A program made the position numbers and the translations under genes. Shown here piece by piece: positions 9,784 through 23,047 of a stretch of 38,673 nt of DNA (positions within the stretch are counted from its first letter, which is position 1; every line of letters starts with the position of its first letter). The DNA comes from Rostrohypoxylon terebratum (Eukaryota; Ascomycota; Sordariomycetes; Xylariales; Hypoxylaceae), in contig MU386028.1 in assembly GCA_022497145.1 (NCBI GenBank), positions 1 to 38,673 on the forward strand. Direction: 5' to 3'. The notes beneath the pieces were generated by a model. That model was not told the DNA's origin, did not search any database, and was given only the letters and a program-made list of their open reading frames with translations.

Positions 9784-12371
9784 CTAGCCAGTCCTGAACA
9801 GCATGACATTCGACGGGTAGACGTTCTCGTTGTCCGACCATTTAGCTAGGCTCGTACCGTCCTTGTCTATCATGCTCAGCGAACCTATCGTATTGAGCGC
9901 ATAGATGTTGACGTTGGAGGTTGAGCCTTCGAGAGAGACGATTCTGGCTTGGCAGTTTTCTCCGGCATCTACCGTGGAGCAGGCTAGAAAAGTAAAAAAA
10001 GTCAGCATAGATTCAATTTGAAAATGAGAAGACGCAAGTGCAAGAACTTACTAGTACTGTAATTGTCAAAGAACGAGTAGTGACCAGCTCCGTAAATGTA
10101 GATGTCGGTAGAGTCGATAATTCGAAGGCCCCATGCGTTGGCGCAGTTTCCTGAAACGCCAGAGCAAGAAGTCTTGAAATCGGGGTCCTGTAGTGCTGTG
10201 ACGACGGGGAAAGGTGTGGTGGCGTCTGGAGTGGGTTGGTAGTACGGAGTTTCTGTCTGGAGCATGCTAGCGAAGATGTTCTTCGTGTTGGCGAACTGGT
10301 AGTTGTAGAGGTTGTTGTGCTCGACGGCGGTGCCGACAAGCCAGAAGTTACCCACTGTTGACTCGATGTAAAGACCCCTGCCGGAGTACACGGTAATTTG
10401 GGTGTTGTTAGCATCTTCGATATCGTGGTCGGCTGTCCATAGCCATGTGTTCTCCATGTACAGGTTAGTTGCCGACGGTGTAACATGCATCAGCATGTAC
10501 GCCCCAATACAGTTTGTGTTCACAGTGCTAGAGCCAGGTTCCTTCGGGCATTGCGAAACCTGGAAATCCGAGCCTTGGAATCCGCCAACGCGCGCATGCA
10601 CATCCCACATTCCGCTGGGAGTACCAGCCGTCGAGGCGAGGTTCCACTCGATAAGAGTAGCACCAGGGGCAGCACCCTGAGATCCGACAACGAAGTCCGA
10701 AAATTCCACTTGGCCAGCATCACCAGACTTGGCTCCAACTTGTAATAGAGGCTTAGGGTTGCTCATGTCTCCGAATTTATCTCCGCTTGCCATGAGAATG
10801 GGGTAGCCTTCACCAACAATCTTTGCGCCATCTGGAATGCTCAAAGTGTCCGTGACTTTGTAGAGACCGAAGTCGAGGAAAAGAACCTTTCCACCAGAAG
10901 CGGCGCTGTTGATAGCAGATTGGAGTGCCGCAGTGTCATCTGTCGTGGCGTCACCCTTGGCACCGGAGCTCCGAGCGCTCACGATATCGGACGCGCTAAG
11001 AGACTCATATTGAGGTTTTGATCGAGAGTAAAATACACTGTTAGCCTCGAGAGCGGAAGGTCGTTCATTAGGAGTGATATCTCCTTGGAACGATTTCGGA
11101 CCGTCGGGGGTGTACTGGTGACCTTGTCCCCATCCAGAAATTGTCGTGGTGCCTCCTGCAAGTAATGTGGTACTTCCGGGACCCTGAACTGCGACGGGAA
11201 CGTTCTGGAGGTTCAAGTTCTCCAGGATCATGCTTGCTGCCGTGTCCGGCTTAGACCCAGTCTGCCACGCGGTGGTGATACCGACCGGGGTATCCTTGAT
11301 ACTGCTGTCAATAATGGTGACTGAACCAACGTTAAGACCAGAGTCGCCGCTAGCGGTAATGTCAATTCCCTTTTGACAGTTGTTAATGTTGAGCCCGATG
11401 TAGGTCCATCCCCAGTTCCAGAGTTGGATGATAGCAGTTTGGGCGTTGTTGATGGTGATGTTCCTCATGGTATACTGCTGGTTACCCAGAGAGGCCCCTG
11501 TAGCGCCACCGTTAAACGTCAAGTCGCTCATAAAACCGCCGGAGCCTGTATGTCGTACGTAGGTTAGTATAAAGTTGAACCAAATCATTTCCTAAACTAT
11601 ACTAACCACTCTCGACGAATAGACCGACGTGAACGGTGCTCGCGTCCGTGGGCATATTGAACTCAATATTGATAAGACTGGTCGCCTGAGAAGTCGGCCA
11701 GTGCATACCGGTTGCTGCGGTCCCTGGTGCAATACTAGTGGTATCGATGACGAAGTTTCGTACTTGACGGTAGAATACATTCGTGGACACCCAGTTTAAG
11801 TTTTCGGTGTAGTACGGGTTACCGTCAATCAGACCAAAGCCTTGGAAGTTGCTAGAAGCCTTCAATACGGGTCGGTTGGTCGGGTCACCGATCATCTGAG
11901 TGAAGTAAGGAGGGACAATAGATGACGAGATTAGGTAGGTCCCTGATGGGAAGTATACAACTGCTGGTTTCGTAGTGGAAGAGGCCTGAGAGATGTCAGC
12001 GTACGTAAATTATGGTTTTGTCAGAGTATAACTTACACATCCTTGTAAGCACCTGTTGTCGGGTGTGTTCATAGCCTTGGTGATAGCAGCGGTATCATCC
12101 GTCGTTCCATCACCTACACCAAATATCAGTATCGTAGCTCGTCGAAGGCCCGGATGAGAGTTGCCAACCTTTGGCACCGAAGTCCTTTACGTTACGGAAA
12201 ACTGTATATCCATCACCACCAAAAGGTGCAACACCTTGGTCTATGACGGAGTTAGCTAACAACTCCAAGAGATGACATCGAAATACTCTTACGAGTTACA
12301 TCTTCAAGCCAGTAGGCATTTACACCCAAAGCGAGGGTGATTACACCCGTAAGGAACGTCTGGAATCTCAT
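9784..12371 (-). CDS. Secreted glucan 1,3-beta-glucosidase, GH55 family
   Basis: Six exons, 12371-12293, 12240-12169, 12113-12037, 11985-11607, 11545-10052 and 9983-9784, join to 766 aa, typical of GH55. A signal peptide MRFQTFLTGVITLALGVNA precedes YWLEDV. Two tandem pectate-lyase-3-type beta-helix domains are marked by the paired repeats DFGAKGDGTTDDTAAI in the first and SSGAKGDATTDDTAALQSAI in the second. Further GH55-like blocks are YFPSGTYLISSSI, FNMPTDASTVHVG, WNWGWTYIGLNI and TADHDIED. GH55 enzymes release glucose or laminaribiose from beta-1,3-glucan outside the cell, for wall remodelling or nutrition. Introns are 49-61 nt, with TACTAAC-like or GCTAAC branch sites in several. Divergent from the C2H2 regulator across a 6.4-kb gap. 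Confidence 0.93.
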
Positions 12372-12445
12372 GTCGAAATTCAAGTGGTGAAGATACAGAC
12401 AGCAAGATGCTTAGAGGACCCGAGTTAGGACGGAGAGACAAGGCA

Positions 12446-12453
12446 CTTATATC
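12446..12453 (-). promoter_or_regulatory. TATA-like box upstream of GH55 gene
   Basis: GATATAAG on the minus strand about 75-80 bp before the GH55 start codon. A CCGGGG word matching the CreA consensus SYGGRG lies further upstream near 12633. Either could be chance. Confidence 0.3.
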
Positions 12454-13230
12454 TGAAGTGCAGCAGGGTATTGTGTCGTCACAAGGCATGGGGCACTACA
12501 GCTGCCCATGTCATCCACCGGCGAAGGATAGTCGGCATTGGCGCGGCGAGGTAACGTGCGGTATTAAGCCGCTGGCAAAGTAGGGCAGGATTGTGGTAAC
12601 CGAGAGACAAGAAAGGTCAAGAGTCATATCAGACCCCCGGCCACTGGAATAAGCACCATGTCGAGCCAGTGAACCGGAACTGATTGCCCAGACAGAGCAC
12701 GGGAGCTAGCATACAGGGTGGTCGACAATTAGAAGACCTAGCCATTCACGTAGGGTCTACTGAGTACATGTCGAACTTTACCAAGACACGATATTCCTGG
12801 AGTCGGAGGAAACGATCCAGCGAAGTAGCATTGTATGTACTGCTAAGCAGGTTTCAGAGGTTACAACTTACAAACATACTAAGGTACGGTTGGCTTTCCA
12901 GCTAGTAAACAAAGTCCGCCTAGCCGGTATGTGGTAGTGTGGGGTCGGACGCATCGAGGGTCATCCTTTCATTGCAGCAGCGCTGGAAACCGCATCATCT
13001 CAGAAGGTCGGCTGTGCCGCACCTTGGTAGCCTCCTACTCAAAAAGGAATCGTCTTCAGGTACCAGCCGAGATGTGATAGGTAGGCGGACTAAGTGGAGA
13101 GGAGATTGGATGGCATTAGATGTCATGGCAATCCTAAATTAGCTAAAGTGTTCCAAATAAAGATGGTTGTTTCAAGCATGTGATGTTGGAGCCGCGAGAC
13201 ACTCAAGCCACATGTAAGTCATCTGCGGAA

Positions 13231-13263
13231 GACTGATGGAGACTGATGGAGAACGATGGAGAC
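13231..13263 (+). repeat. Short tandem repeat, 10-bp unit
   Basis: About three copies of GACTGATGGA, the third with two changes. Confidence 0.8.
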
Positions 13264-13939
13264 AGGGGAGGAAGGGCACCATCTGACGCGGCTTTGCGCT
13301 ATGAAATTCCGCCTCTCTGGGTCTTGAAACATTATAGAACGTAATATAGGGCGCCATATGATGGTTGCGCTGGCTTTGCAGCTTGCTTTTTCGGTAGTAG
13401 ATAGGTAGTAAGTACTTAGAATCCTAGGTATTGACGCCTAAGAAACGCCTAAAATCGAAGCCCGACTCGGACGAGTACAACTCGCTGTGATCAAATGTAA
13501 TCACTATAATCTGACCAACCGCTCGGTTGTTTTCCTTTTTCTTTTTCGATTCGTAGAGTTTAAACTTGATGCTGCGTTGCATCGTTGCCCCTGGCGCTAA
13601 GCAATTTTCATCTAATCTCGAATGGCGAAGATCCATAGGTTAGGCGCCGAGAGGGACCACGAACCACGAACCACGAATCACGATGAGAGCAAGCCCCCTA
13701 CGGACTACTATGCACTCATCAATGGAAGTCCGAGGTCTCGCCTGACTGGCTCGAATGACCTTGAATTAGTTCTGGAGTCTGGAGTCCGAATGGCTTAACT
13801 GAACTGGTCCACAGATGAAATCCAGGGGGCGGCCCGATTGGGTTTCGATCAATCTAAGTAAATGGAAGGTGGTGAATCGGTCAAATCTGGGGGAGTTCGG
13901 GGGTTTTTCCAGGTTCCATCCTTAGCCATTCCAGACTAT

Positions 13940-13970
13940 CCTAGGCTAACCTAGGCTGACCTAGGCTTTC
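13940..13970 (+). repeat. Short tandem repeat containing CCTAGG
   Basis: Three copies of a 10-bp unit CCTAGGCTNA/T. The core is the same CCTAGG word that recurs between genes throughout the window. A related array CTAGGCTAGGCTAGGCTGG lies near 15745-15765. Confidence 0.8.
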
Positions 13971-14420
13971 CTTAGCCAATCCTTGGAAGTTATTAAGGTT
14001 GTTTCAAAGCATGACTTGCACCTGCCACCTGCAGTGATTGGCAACTACGAAGTAAAAGCTGGCAAGTTATACCTGATAGGTCACAGTAATCGAGTAGGAT
14101 CTGTACTGTAAGTTATGCACTGTCCATATTTCACTCCATTCGTTCCATCCGATCTACCTTACCCTTGCTCGAATCCTCCATCCCTTAATTATTCCTCTAC
14201 CGATTTAGATTTGACTATGCTGTATGCCCGTCTAGTGTATGCCAATGCCTCAGCGCGAAGACACATATCAAGACACTTATTCCCGACGCGTGGCACTTGT
14301 TCCAAAATCTTTTGTGAAGAAATCAGTCGAAAACTAATCGGATCCACTCATCTCGCGTACGAGAACCGAGGCCGTCTTGTCTCCCAAACCTGCTATATAC
14401 GCTAGAAAGACATAAATAGA

Positions 14421-14450
14421 GACAGGCGGACAGGCGGACAGGCGGACAGG
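14421..14450 (+). repeat. Short tandem repeat, 8-bp unit
   Basis: Nearly four copies of GACAGGCG in direct repeat. Confidence 0.85.
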
Positions 14451-17400
14451 TTGTAAGGTAAGTATTGATTCGGAATAAATGGCATCCGCTCCCCCGCTCC
14501 CCCCCGACGCGCCAAACTTGGCCAGCGTGGTTGCGTATGCCAATCTGTCTCGACGCACTTTGTGCGCAAGCGCAGTCTTACAAGACCGTCTTCGGATCAA
14601 ACGAGAGCCGGTTTTCTTCTTCACCTTTCCGCCATGTCCCGATCCTAACCCATGCGAGTCGATCACCCGTACGCCATGTTTCTCTGATAATAACGTGTCG
14701 TCGCAAACGAAGCTCTTTCCCCTCTTCTAGAAGCTTGAGTCAAGCTTCATTCTCATCCACATTACTGCTGTAGGACCTCTCTTGTGCCTTGGCGATAAGG
14801 CTTGAATTATCCGCTTATCCAAGTTCATCTGCCGACGTCGCCATCCGCTACCTCGCTCCGCTTTGATATGTCTACCTAACCCATCAGATCAAAGAGCGAA
14901 GCTTCTTTTTTATACTATAGCGCTATGGTATCGCACCGATGATTTCGCAACCTTCTCGACTTTTTTAACCCGCCTATAGAGATGTCGCGACGGTATCATG
15001 AGATCTCGTCATGGGTCTTCTTGCCCATCCAGCTCAGAACTGCCAAGAAACAAAAGAGGTGGTGGGAATATCTCAACCATTGATGATGGCGATAGCTTCA
15101 ATTATGGGACTTTCCCCGTGGTCACGGTAGTAGTTGAAGTTTCCTCACCATTGAAATTCAACATTGGATCTCTGTGATTATCCGTCCAAGGATAGGTGTT
15201 TGAGGCCCACCATCACTGATCCCGTTGATGATGATTGCTGCTGTGGGACCTTGGCGCTACGATTCTTGGCTACAGGTTTTTTTTGATGAAATCCGGGGTT
15301 CGCTAAATGGTGGTTGTCACGGTATCTGAAAAAGGGGGATCCATTGAATGGAGTATGCGGAACTTGAACGTCCATTGTCCACCGGGAGAGCGGATATATT
15401 ACATCTGCAAACTGTAGAGATTGAAACGGCCTTGGAAGTGTTTTTGAAAGGAATTGATAATATCTTAGGTAAGTGATTTGGTAGATTTAATACCTAGCTC
15501 TTAAGTTGCCCTAGTGTTGCCCAAAAGTTATTCAGAGCGTCCAGAGGCAGTTACGGCGCAGATTCAAAATGTGAATACCGTATCCCTTTCATTGATTTAG
15601 GTTTAGCGGCAATCAATAGTTGGAGCAAGTAAGATCCCATCTCCATTTCCCATAGCACATCCAATCAGTCCGTGCTTAAACTATTTTATTTTAGCTTAGC
15701 GACTGCACCCCGTCATCCCGTGCATTCCTTATTCCTCGCTACACCTAGGCTAGGCTAGGCTGGCTAGCACCTGGTTAGGTAGGCATATTCGGTGTACTCC
15801 GCATCATCCAAAAATTTCAACCTCGTTCCCCAGTTCCCCAATTCTTTAACTCCACACATTCGGGTAATTTACTCCCCTTCAAGAGCATTGCAGCTCAGAA
15901 TGCCGAGCGGTAGGTGAAGCTAACTCAAGAAAATCCCAAATACTATAAGATATCCGTAGTAGAGTCGTATATTGCACACGCCGTCTCCGTTACCAGCCAT
16001 CTTAAATCACGACACCCAGGGAGACGACGCTAAAAGTTACTAACTCGATTGTCCGGAGTTATGCACCCCAAATCTTCTGTCGACCATTCGTCCACTGCTG
16101 TTCTCAAGATTCAACCACACATCCATTGGATGCACATGCTACCTACTAGGTACCCTGAAGGTAATCATGGATGGACGTATGTAGGTCACGGTAAGTATGG
16201 AGAAAAACCTTGTCATCTTGTTTTCTTACATACATGCTGCTGCATACATACATAGTATGAGCAAAGAAGTAACCCGAATCCCTTCCACAGATCCACCACC
16301 CTTGCTGTCTAGCGCCTGTTAGGTTCATACTTGCTGCTTTTCCCTTTCTGCCTGCCACCACCACCATCATCGTCGTCAGTGAAGGGCTTCCAATCTCCCA
16401 ATCTTCTCCTCTTTGCCTAGCCCGCCGGTAAAGTATACCTGTAGTCGGGTGTATCCTTGCTGATCATTACCACAACTGATTCACCATCTAGGAGAGATCA
16501 CGCTATCCGAATACCACGCCCCTTAGACCTGATTTGAGGGCTTAGAGGTGTGTTACCGTGTTACCCCTTCCACCTTACTTACCTTTTTATCTATATCGAG
16601 ATGTTCCAGCCGGGAACGACACATGGAGCGTGGTCTATTTGAACAAGGCCGCAATCGTGGTCTTAGAAGAGTATGAATATTGAAGAAGACAGTGGGTATC
16701 TTGTTAGGATATTTCCCTTTCTGATTCTTGCGCTTTTCTCCTTTTCTTCTTGTGTGTGTAAGAGACTTTTCTTTTAATCCCACCAATCATAACCAAGTTA
16801 CAGATTTTAGTGTTTATTTTAATGACAATCTTACTACACATTGTTAGTGAATTTTCTTTTTTTTTTCTTTTTACATGAATATTTAGGTACCTACCCAGTA
16901 GTTGCTACATTATTGCAACACTCAGCTCTTTGATAATGTACAAAGTCTGTGTAAGAAGCTCAATAATTTTGACCTCTTTTACTAATGCAAATACGTTAGC
17001 CTTTATACTTCCCAATTTCTTTACCGAGCATTATACCCTATGCTCATTGATGTGCGAAAACCACATCCTAGGTAAAGTACGCAGCACCATCATCTATGTG
17101 TCTATCAGCTGATTGGCTCCCCCCGCCGCCCACATTTTCCCACATGTGTAAAGTCGGTTTCTCCAATGCGGAGATGGTACCGAAGGCGGGTGCTACGAAG
17201 AAGTATGGGGATTTTTGACAAGGGTCCATAACTGCGGGCTGGTATTCATGGATGCTTGTTTATGTCTGGGGGCGGGGAATGCTACTCGCTGCTCGCTACA
17301 TGCTACATTCTACACTCTACACTCTACACTCTACTTTCCACTGACAACCATAGAAGGTTCTCTCTACCCGCGGTTTCTGATACCGACTTACATACCTACA

Positions 17401-18825
17401 TTACACATACATATATCGCTTTCTCTAACCATCAACTAGATGCAAATATATATGTATTTATTTCTAGGCAAGCCTCAGTACTACCGGGAGTATGTATCTC
17501 GCTTCATATAGTAACAAATGAGGAGTAAGTACCTGGTAGGCTAGTACCTACCTAAGTACTAGGTAAGATTAACCTTTAACTCTCTCTCTACAGCACCGAG
17601 ACTTCCTTCTTCCAACATCTTTACGAATCCCTCATACGGCATTGGTTGGGTGGATGGCCAAGAAGGAAGAACACTTAAGAATTAAGAATCGAATGGCAGC
17701 TGCTTACTTACATACCTAGTAGATAGCTCTAGAGATAGAAGGCAAGTAAGGCAGGTCGCGAGTGCAAAGTCCCAGAGTTTCTTGAATTGGTGCCACTTTT
17801 TATGTTTCTTTCAGGCTCGGGTTTCACCCACCATACTGGCTCGTAACTGCTGTTCTTTTACTACATGTACCTAAGAAATCCCATAAACCCATCCACTAAC
17901 CTGCCTAACCTAACTTTGCGACTTCCCCATCTCCGCATCTTTCTCCTCCCCTCCTCTTTACTCCTCCTCACTCCTCACCTAAAATATCCTAAAAATTTAG
18001 CTCAACCCCGAATTCAACCAAAATCCATCTATCATCAACCTCCTCGCCTTATTCAACCCTATCCTTAGATATAAGGAACTGGCTGACTCAATTCTTTGAT
18101 ACTTACTTGAAAGTCTCCAATTACATTTGGGACGCACGTCTCTATTCCCCCAGCATTTTTTTTTAAAAAAAAGAAATAACACAGTTTCTTACTTGTAAAG
18201 TCTCACAATACGATTTTGATAGCCTTCTCCTACATCTCCACACTCTCCTCGTTTTACTCCTGTCTTCTCCGCGTCAACGTCGCCACGACCAATAAACCAT
18301 CCAGTAGAAGCCCTCTCCGTACCGGTTAATTGCTACTTAAAGTTCATCTTCGATTTCTGTGAGAAACGTATCAAGTCACAGCCTCGCTTGTCACCAACTG
18401 TTGACGGGTTACCTCAGCCCTACTAGCTTGGTTCCTGCTATCAAACTCTCTGGTCTTCAGGTTACGGTTTCTGTTGATCACGACGTTGCTCGCCGACTTG
18501 GCGGGTGGCCGATCTCCTGGAAGAAGACAGCGCGGACCAAATGTAGTGGAAGCCCGCGCCACGTACCTACCGAGCATACCTGAAGTCGACTGATACTACA
18601 TACACCCATCTATCACGTCCATGAATTCATCCATCAATACTTCACCCCGCAAGACGTTCATTCCTCTTTCCGGCATAACTTCCTGGTCCTGGACTTTCAT
18701 CCCCCTTCCAGACTACCCCCCACATATGCGTGCGGCGTGACTTCTTTCTGCATTACACCCATATTTCGTACAGGGACTTACCTCATACTAATTATTATTC
18801 ACTTATTCGCCTACCCTAACCCCAA
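14451..18825. other. Long upstream region of the C2H2 regulator
   Basis: About 4.4 kb without a convincing gene. Many CCTAGGTA/TAGGTACC words (for example 16140-16152, 16886-16902, 17524-17567) and long pyrimidine-rich tracts from about 17580 to 18820 occur. A TGACTCA word is at 18084-18090. The pyrimidine-rich part resembles promoter or 5' leader DNA of filamentous fungi. Frames at 14465-14773 overlap one another and carry no motif. Introns in a long 5' leader or a noncoding RNA cannot be judged without transcript data. Confidence 0.4.
17309..17335 (+). repeat. Short tandem repeat, 7-bp unit
   Basis: About four copies of CTACACT, preceded by degenerate GCTAC words. Confidence 0.75.
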
Positions 18826-21800
18826 ATGCAGGCCATGCCGTCCATAGAAGGCTCTGGCGTCACTGGTACTGCCGAAGAGAACGTGGAGGGCCGGCAACAG
18901 AAGCCTAAGACCCTGCCATGTAAGTTCTGCGACAAGCGTTTTAGGTAAGAAGGCCATACTCTATCTATCTGCTCGTACTTTTGCCTGCTTCCGTTTGTAA
19001 TTTCCATGCTTACACGGCGATCTCGCAATTAGACGCGTGGAACACGTTCAACGCCATGAGAGAACGCATACTAAAGAGAAGCCCTTCTCCTGCGGATGGC
19101 CTCGCTGTGGGAAGACCTTTGGACGTCGGTTAGTTAAAAATTTTTATCATTATCTCATTTTACACCTAACGGAGATTTTATGGGCTGTGTATGGTGGTCG
19201 ACTTCGCCTTACCCACCAGTTGTCCAACCAGTCATCGTCTTTTGTCCGCGCTAAATCACCCCCATCCCCCCCTCAGACGCTCGCTGCACATATCACATAT
19301 CACACATCACACATATGGCCCTAACGCATCCTCCCCCTCTCTATAATCCGTAACCAGTGGCCCACGACTCCCACCTTTCTCCCACGCTTCCTTGTGAATA
19401 TGCTTATATGGACATCAGGGATCTCCTCGTCCGCCACGAGAAACTCGTCCACCTCAATGAAGGCTCTAATAAGGATGGCAACCGGCCCCGGAAGCTGTCC
19501 ACTGTTGGCGCTGCCCAACCGCGGCCCTCAACAGACAGCCATGTCGATACCGAAATGATGGGCGTGCCTCGGGCTCACCCGCAGCATTATCATTCGGATT
19601 CTATGTCCTCATCCGTAGTTGTTCCTCCGCTTGCTCCTGACCCTCGTCATTCTGCTAGAGCCGCTGCTTGTAATCTTGACCTCCTATCTGATGCTGCGAC
19701 TCAGATCGCGTCCGCAAACGAGGTTAATTCGATGCAACCGATGATGCCGGATCTGAGTCAGTCAGGGCCTGGGCTGACACGCATCAAGTCGTACGACGAG
19801 GGCATACCGTATGCCGATCGTGGACGTGAACCCGACCCAGTTCCAATGTCTGTAGGACTATCTAATCCAGCACCACCGCCTGCTTTTGACGACTATAATC
19901 TGTTCTTGGACGAATTTGCGACTTCGTCTCACTTCCTTCCACAGGGTTTTGAAGCAGATCCGGGCATGAGTATCTGGCCACGCCATCTTGCAGATATGCA
20001 CCGAGGAGTCTTATCCAAACCTTCCTCGCAGTTTCCCTCCCGCTTCCCGTCGTTAGCCCCTGATCCGAGAGATCCGTCAGAAAGTGGCAACAGAACGCAC
20101 GACGAGTCAACGAGAGCGCAGCCTATGAGAGTCTCTGCCGCGGACCATACAGTTATCAAAAACCGACTAGACGAGTTTTCACCGGTACTGCCCAACGATT
20201 TCGTTTTTCCCTCTCGACACACCCTTACTCGTTTTTTGGAAGGTTATATTAGCGGTTTCCACGAACATCTCCCGATCCTACATTTACCAACCCTGATAGC
20301 AGCTGAACTAGCACCGGAGCTCTTGCTAGCTATTTTAGCGGTCGGTGCGCAGTATAGGTTCGAAAGCCATCGATCGAATGCACTTTGGTACGCCGCAAAG
20401 GCCGTGGCACTCGAGCAAATTCGACGACGCCATAGTCATGAAGTCCATGGTTTGCTACCTACTCCGGCGGCATATAGTCCACATTCAACACGGCCATCTC
20501 CAAGCCACGGTTTTCGTCATTCATTTAGCTCTGTTCAACAAGAGCGTCCAATGACCCAAGATACGCATAGAGAACCATAGTAAGCAACCCTAGCCCTGTA
20601 AGTCATAATTAAAGTTCTTTATACTAGCTTACTAACTATTCTGTTAAAGTTCTCCTAACACGCCTCAATCCCGAATGGAAACCATACAAGCTCTCCTACT
20701 ACTCTTTGCCGTCGGCCTGTGGGGTGCTAAGGCCATCCTTCGCGAAGCCCTGTCGTTACAGAGTCTTTTAGCTCTTCTCGTACGCGAAGAGGGATTCCTA
20801 TCGGAGTCCACGCAAACGTCAGACTGGGAGGCGTGGGTTCGGATAGAGGGGGCTAACCGCACCAAACTTATCACGTACTGCTTCTTCAACCTTTGTAGCA
20901 TTGCATACAATATGCCGCCTCTGCTCCTCACCTCAGAACTCAGTCTTATCCTTCCGCATTCCGCAAAACTTTGGAGAGCAGAGACCGCATGGCAATGGCA
21001 AGAAGCTCGTCAATCTTTCCCAAGTATGGACATATCTCTCCAAGATGCCTTTTCGAGGCTGTTCAGTCGACCTTCTCAAGGACCACCAGCTTATATGTCC
21101 TCCCTTGGCAATTATATCTTGATCCATGCAATATTGCAACACATTTTCCTCTTGAAGCAGACATCATTCAATTCGGTATCTATCTTTGGCGGTCTCCGCC
21201 AAGATGACGTGGAAGATTGCTTTCAGGCTCTACGAATCTGGCAGATGAGTTTCGAACAACATCAGGCACGCGTGACGGAGGGCACCCAGCAAAACGGCTC
21301 AGACGTATTCCACGGCGGTCCAGTTGCCTACAACTCAACAGCGCTTTGGCGGTTAGCATCAATCCGATTATATACTGATTTGAGCCCAAGTAGGACTCTT
21401 GAAACAAGAGATGCGAACCAGATCGCCCAATCCTTTCATGATGCACCATATCTCGTCCGTAGCGTACGGTTGAACCGGGCCGTGTTTCAGGCTATACACG
21501 CGTTGTCTATGTTGGTCAAACTAGGAGTGAATTACGTGGCAAGAAGAAAGTCGTCAGAATGGAGTATGCAACACTCATGTAAGTGGCCATTGAATACTTG
21601 TAGTGAAAGTCTTAGATTATGTTGTCTAACTTTAACCTAGTATGTAACCTGGAATGCGCCATACTTTTGTCGAAGTGGCTGATGACTCTTTCCTCGATAG
21701 GACCGACGGGTGCCCCTCCCGAAGTTGACGAACGAAACCTACTCGAGATGCTACGCCATATGCTTGATGAGACAGAATTCGCAGTACCAATCGATCCATC

Positions 21801-22044
21801 ACTTTCAGGAGGAGGCCCAGGGCATGGCCCAACAAGCATGCATGTGGCTGCCAATGACGGCACAAAACTGCGTCAACTTGCAGTGGCGGTAATCCGTCTG
21901 TGGGCCGAGACATTTAAGGGATCGCATATTTTCGACATCGTGAAAGTGATCGGGGCTGGATTAGAGGGGTACGCCGACTTGTTAGAGAAACCGCGAGATA
22001 GAACACCATTAGGCCGCATGGTGCCTAACTCAGGGCTTGGCTGA
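18826..22044 (+). CDS. C2H2 zinc-finger transcription factor with fungal-specific regulatory domain
   Basis: Five exons, 18826-18944, 19033-19128, 19419-20579, 20650-21578 and 21641-22044, join in frame to 902 aa. Two adjacent C2H2 fingers open the protein: C32-C35-H48-H52 (CKFCDKRF, EHVQRHERTH) and C60-C65-H78-H83 (CGWPRCGKTFGRR, LLVRHEKLVH). The finger junctions are rebuilt exactly across introns 1 and 2. A long low-complexity linker follows, then the fungal_trans-type domain (FLEGYISGFHEHLPILHLPT, ETIQALLLLFAVGLWG, AILREALSLQSLLALLVREE). This is the AmdA/Klf1-like architecture of nuclear DNA-binding regulators. Intron 3 (20580-20649) has a perfect TACTAAC branch. Intron 2 is unusually long at 290 nt and holds CACAT repeats. 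Targets are unknown; the gene is divergent from GH55 but far away. Confidence 0.9.
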
Positions 22045-23047
22045 TTTGATCCCGGAGAACTTGATCCTACAACTCAAGCACGATTGAACCTTAGGGTTGC
22101 TCCTGACGTGCTCAGCTACGTATCGACACAAATCTAGTCGCTACCGATAATTGTATACACGGTTATACATCTAAAGATTTAGCAGTCGAAGCCCGGAAGA
22201 CGATTGTGCTATTTGTTAAATACAACATCAAGGAGTATTGACACTTGATTACGAATGCCATAAAGACTCACAGACACGGCAAGCTCGGTCAACATAAGCA
22301 TCGATGCTGCTATTGGTACGATAATAAATGGTCTCGAAATAGCGCTCCTTAAGCATATTTGGCAATTAGTAGGAAAGGGAATATTCCTGTAACTAGGTAC
22401 TTAGGACCGAAGCCCTCAGTGCTCTGGGAAATCAAACACGTTTCGGAAAAGAGAATAAGGCGAGGGCGCTACGGCATTATTGCAGCCAGGCAAAGATATA
22501 TAAGTACCTCCGCATTTGGAGAGCTGAAGGTGGTCGATGTCTGTTGATGTTTTTCTACCTAGGAACATCACCTCTGCCATCTTCATGATTATAGGTACCT
22601 AGTAGGCATATAGTAGACCAAGATCGAGCTAAAGTCCGATTGATAAATACGATGAGACAAGTACACATGTTCATCTTTGTTTCTGGTGGTGTATTACCAT
22701 GTGCCTACTCAAGGCTTCCTTTGTCAAAAGCAATTATAATATACGCCATCCGATTACCTGCCTACCTAATTCATCCATCCATGGGCGATCGTCCAATAGC
22801 TAGGTACCTCAGCATTGCTCATTTTCAAACTCCAGGGGTCTGCACATGGTGCTGAATAATCCATCGAAGAAGCAATAGGTGGTAGTCACGTGATGGCGTG
22901 TATTCCCCGCGATCTAATGTGAGTCAACGCGTCATCAATCGTTTCAACCTGACGTCTTTCTTCCCAGTCCTAAACTTTGGCTAAAGAGTCAATTATATAT
23001 ATTATATATAAAGCGTAAAATTACTTTTCTTTTCTTTGTTTGCGATC
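22045..23047. other. Intergenic
   Basis: No supported gene. CCTAGGTA-type words near 22557, 22590 and 22799. An alternating AT tract ends just before the DUF2461 start. Confidence 0.4.
22991..23010 (+). promoter_or_regulatory. TATA-rich tract before the DUF2461 gene
   Basis: Alternating A/T tract with two TATATA runs, 38-57 bp before the start codon at 23048. The spacing would make a very short leader if it is the TATA box. Confidence 0.4.

Larger units (their letters stand above)
12372..14413. other. Gene-poor region, GH55-proximal part
   Basis: No supported gene. Holds the GH55 promoter and several short tandem repeats (listed separately). Short open frames near 12684-13142 and 14115-14405 lack motifs. 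Confidence 0.4.

Noticed and set aside
10013..10745. Alternative frames of up to 157 codons within GH55
   Set aside because: Shadows of the main exon, whose GH55 domain content is unambiguous.
14465..14773. Overlapping frames of 102 and 83 codons
   Set aside because: Ser/Arg/Pro-rich translations of pyrimidine-rich DNA with no motif.
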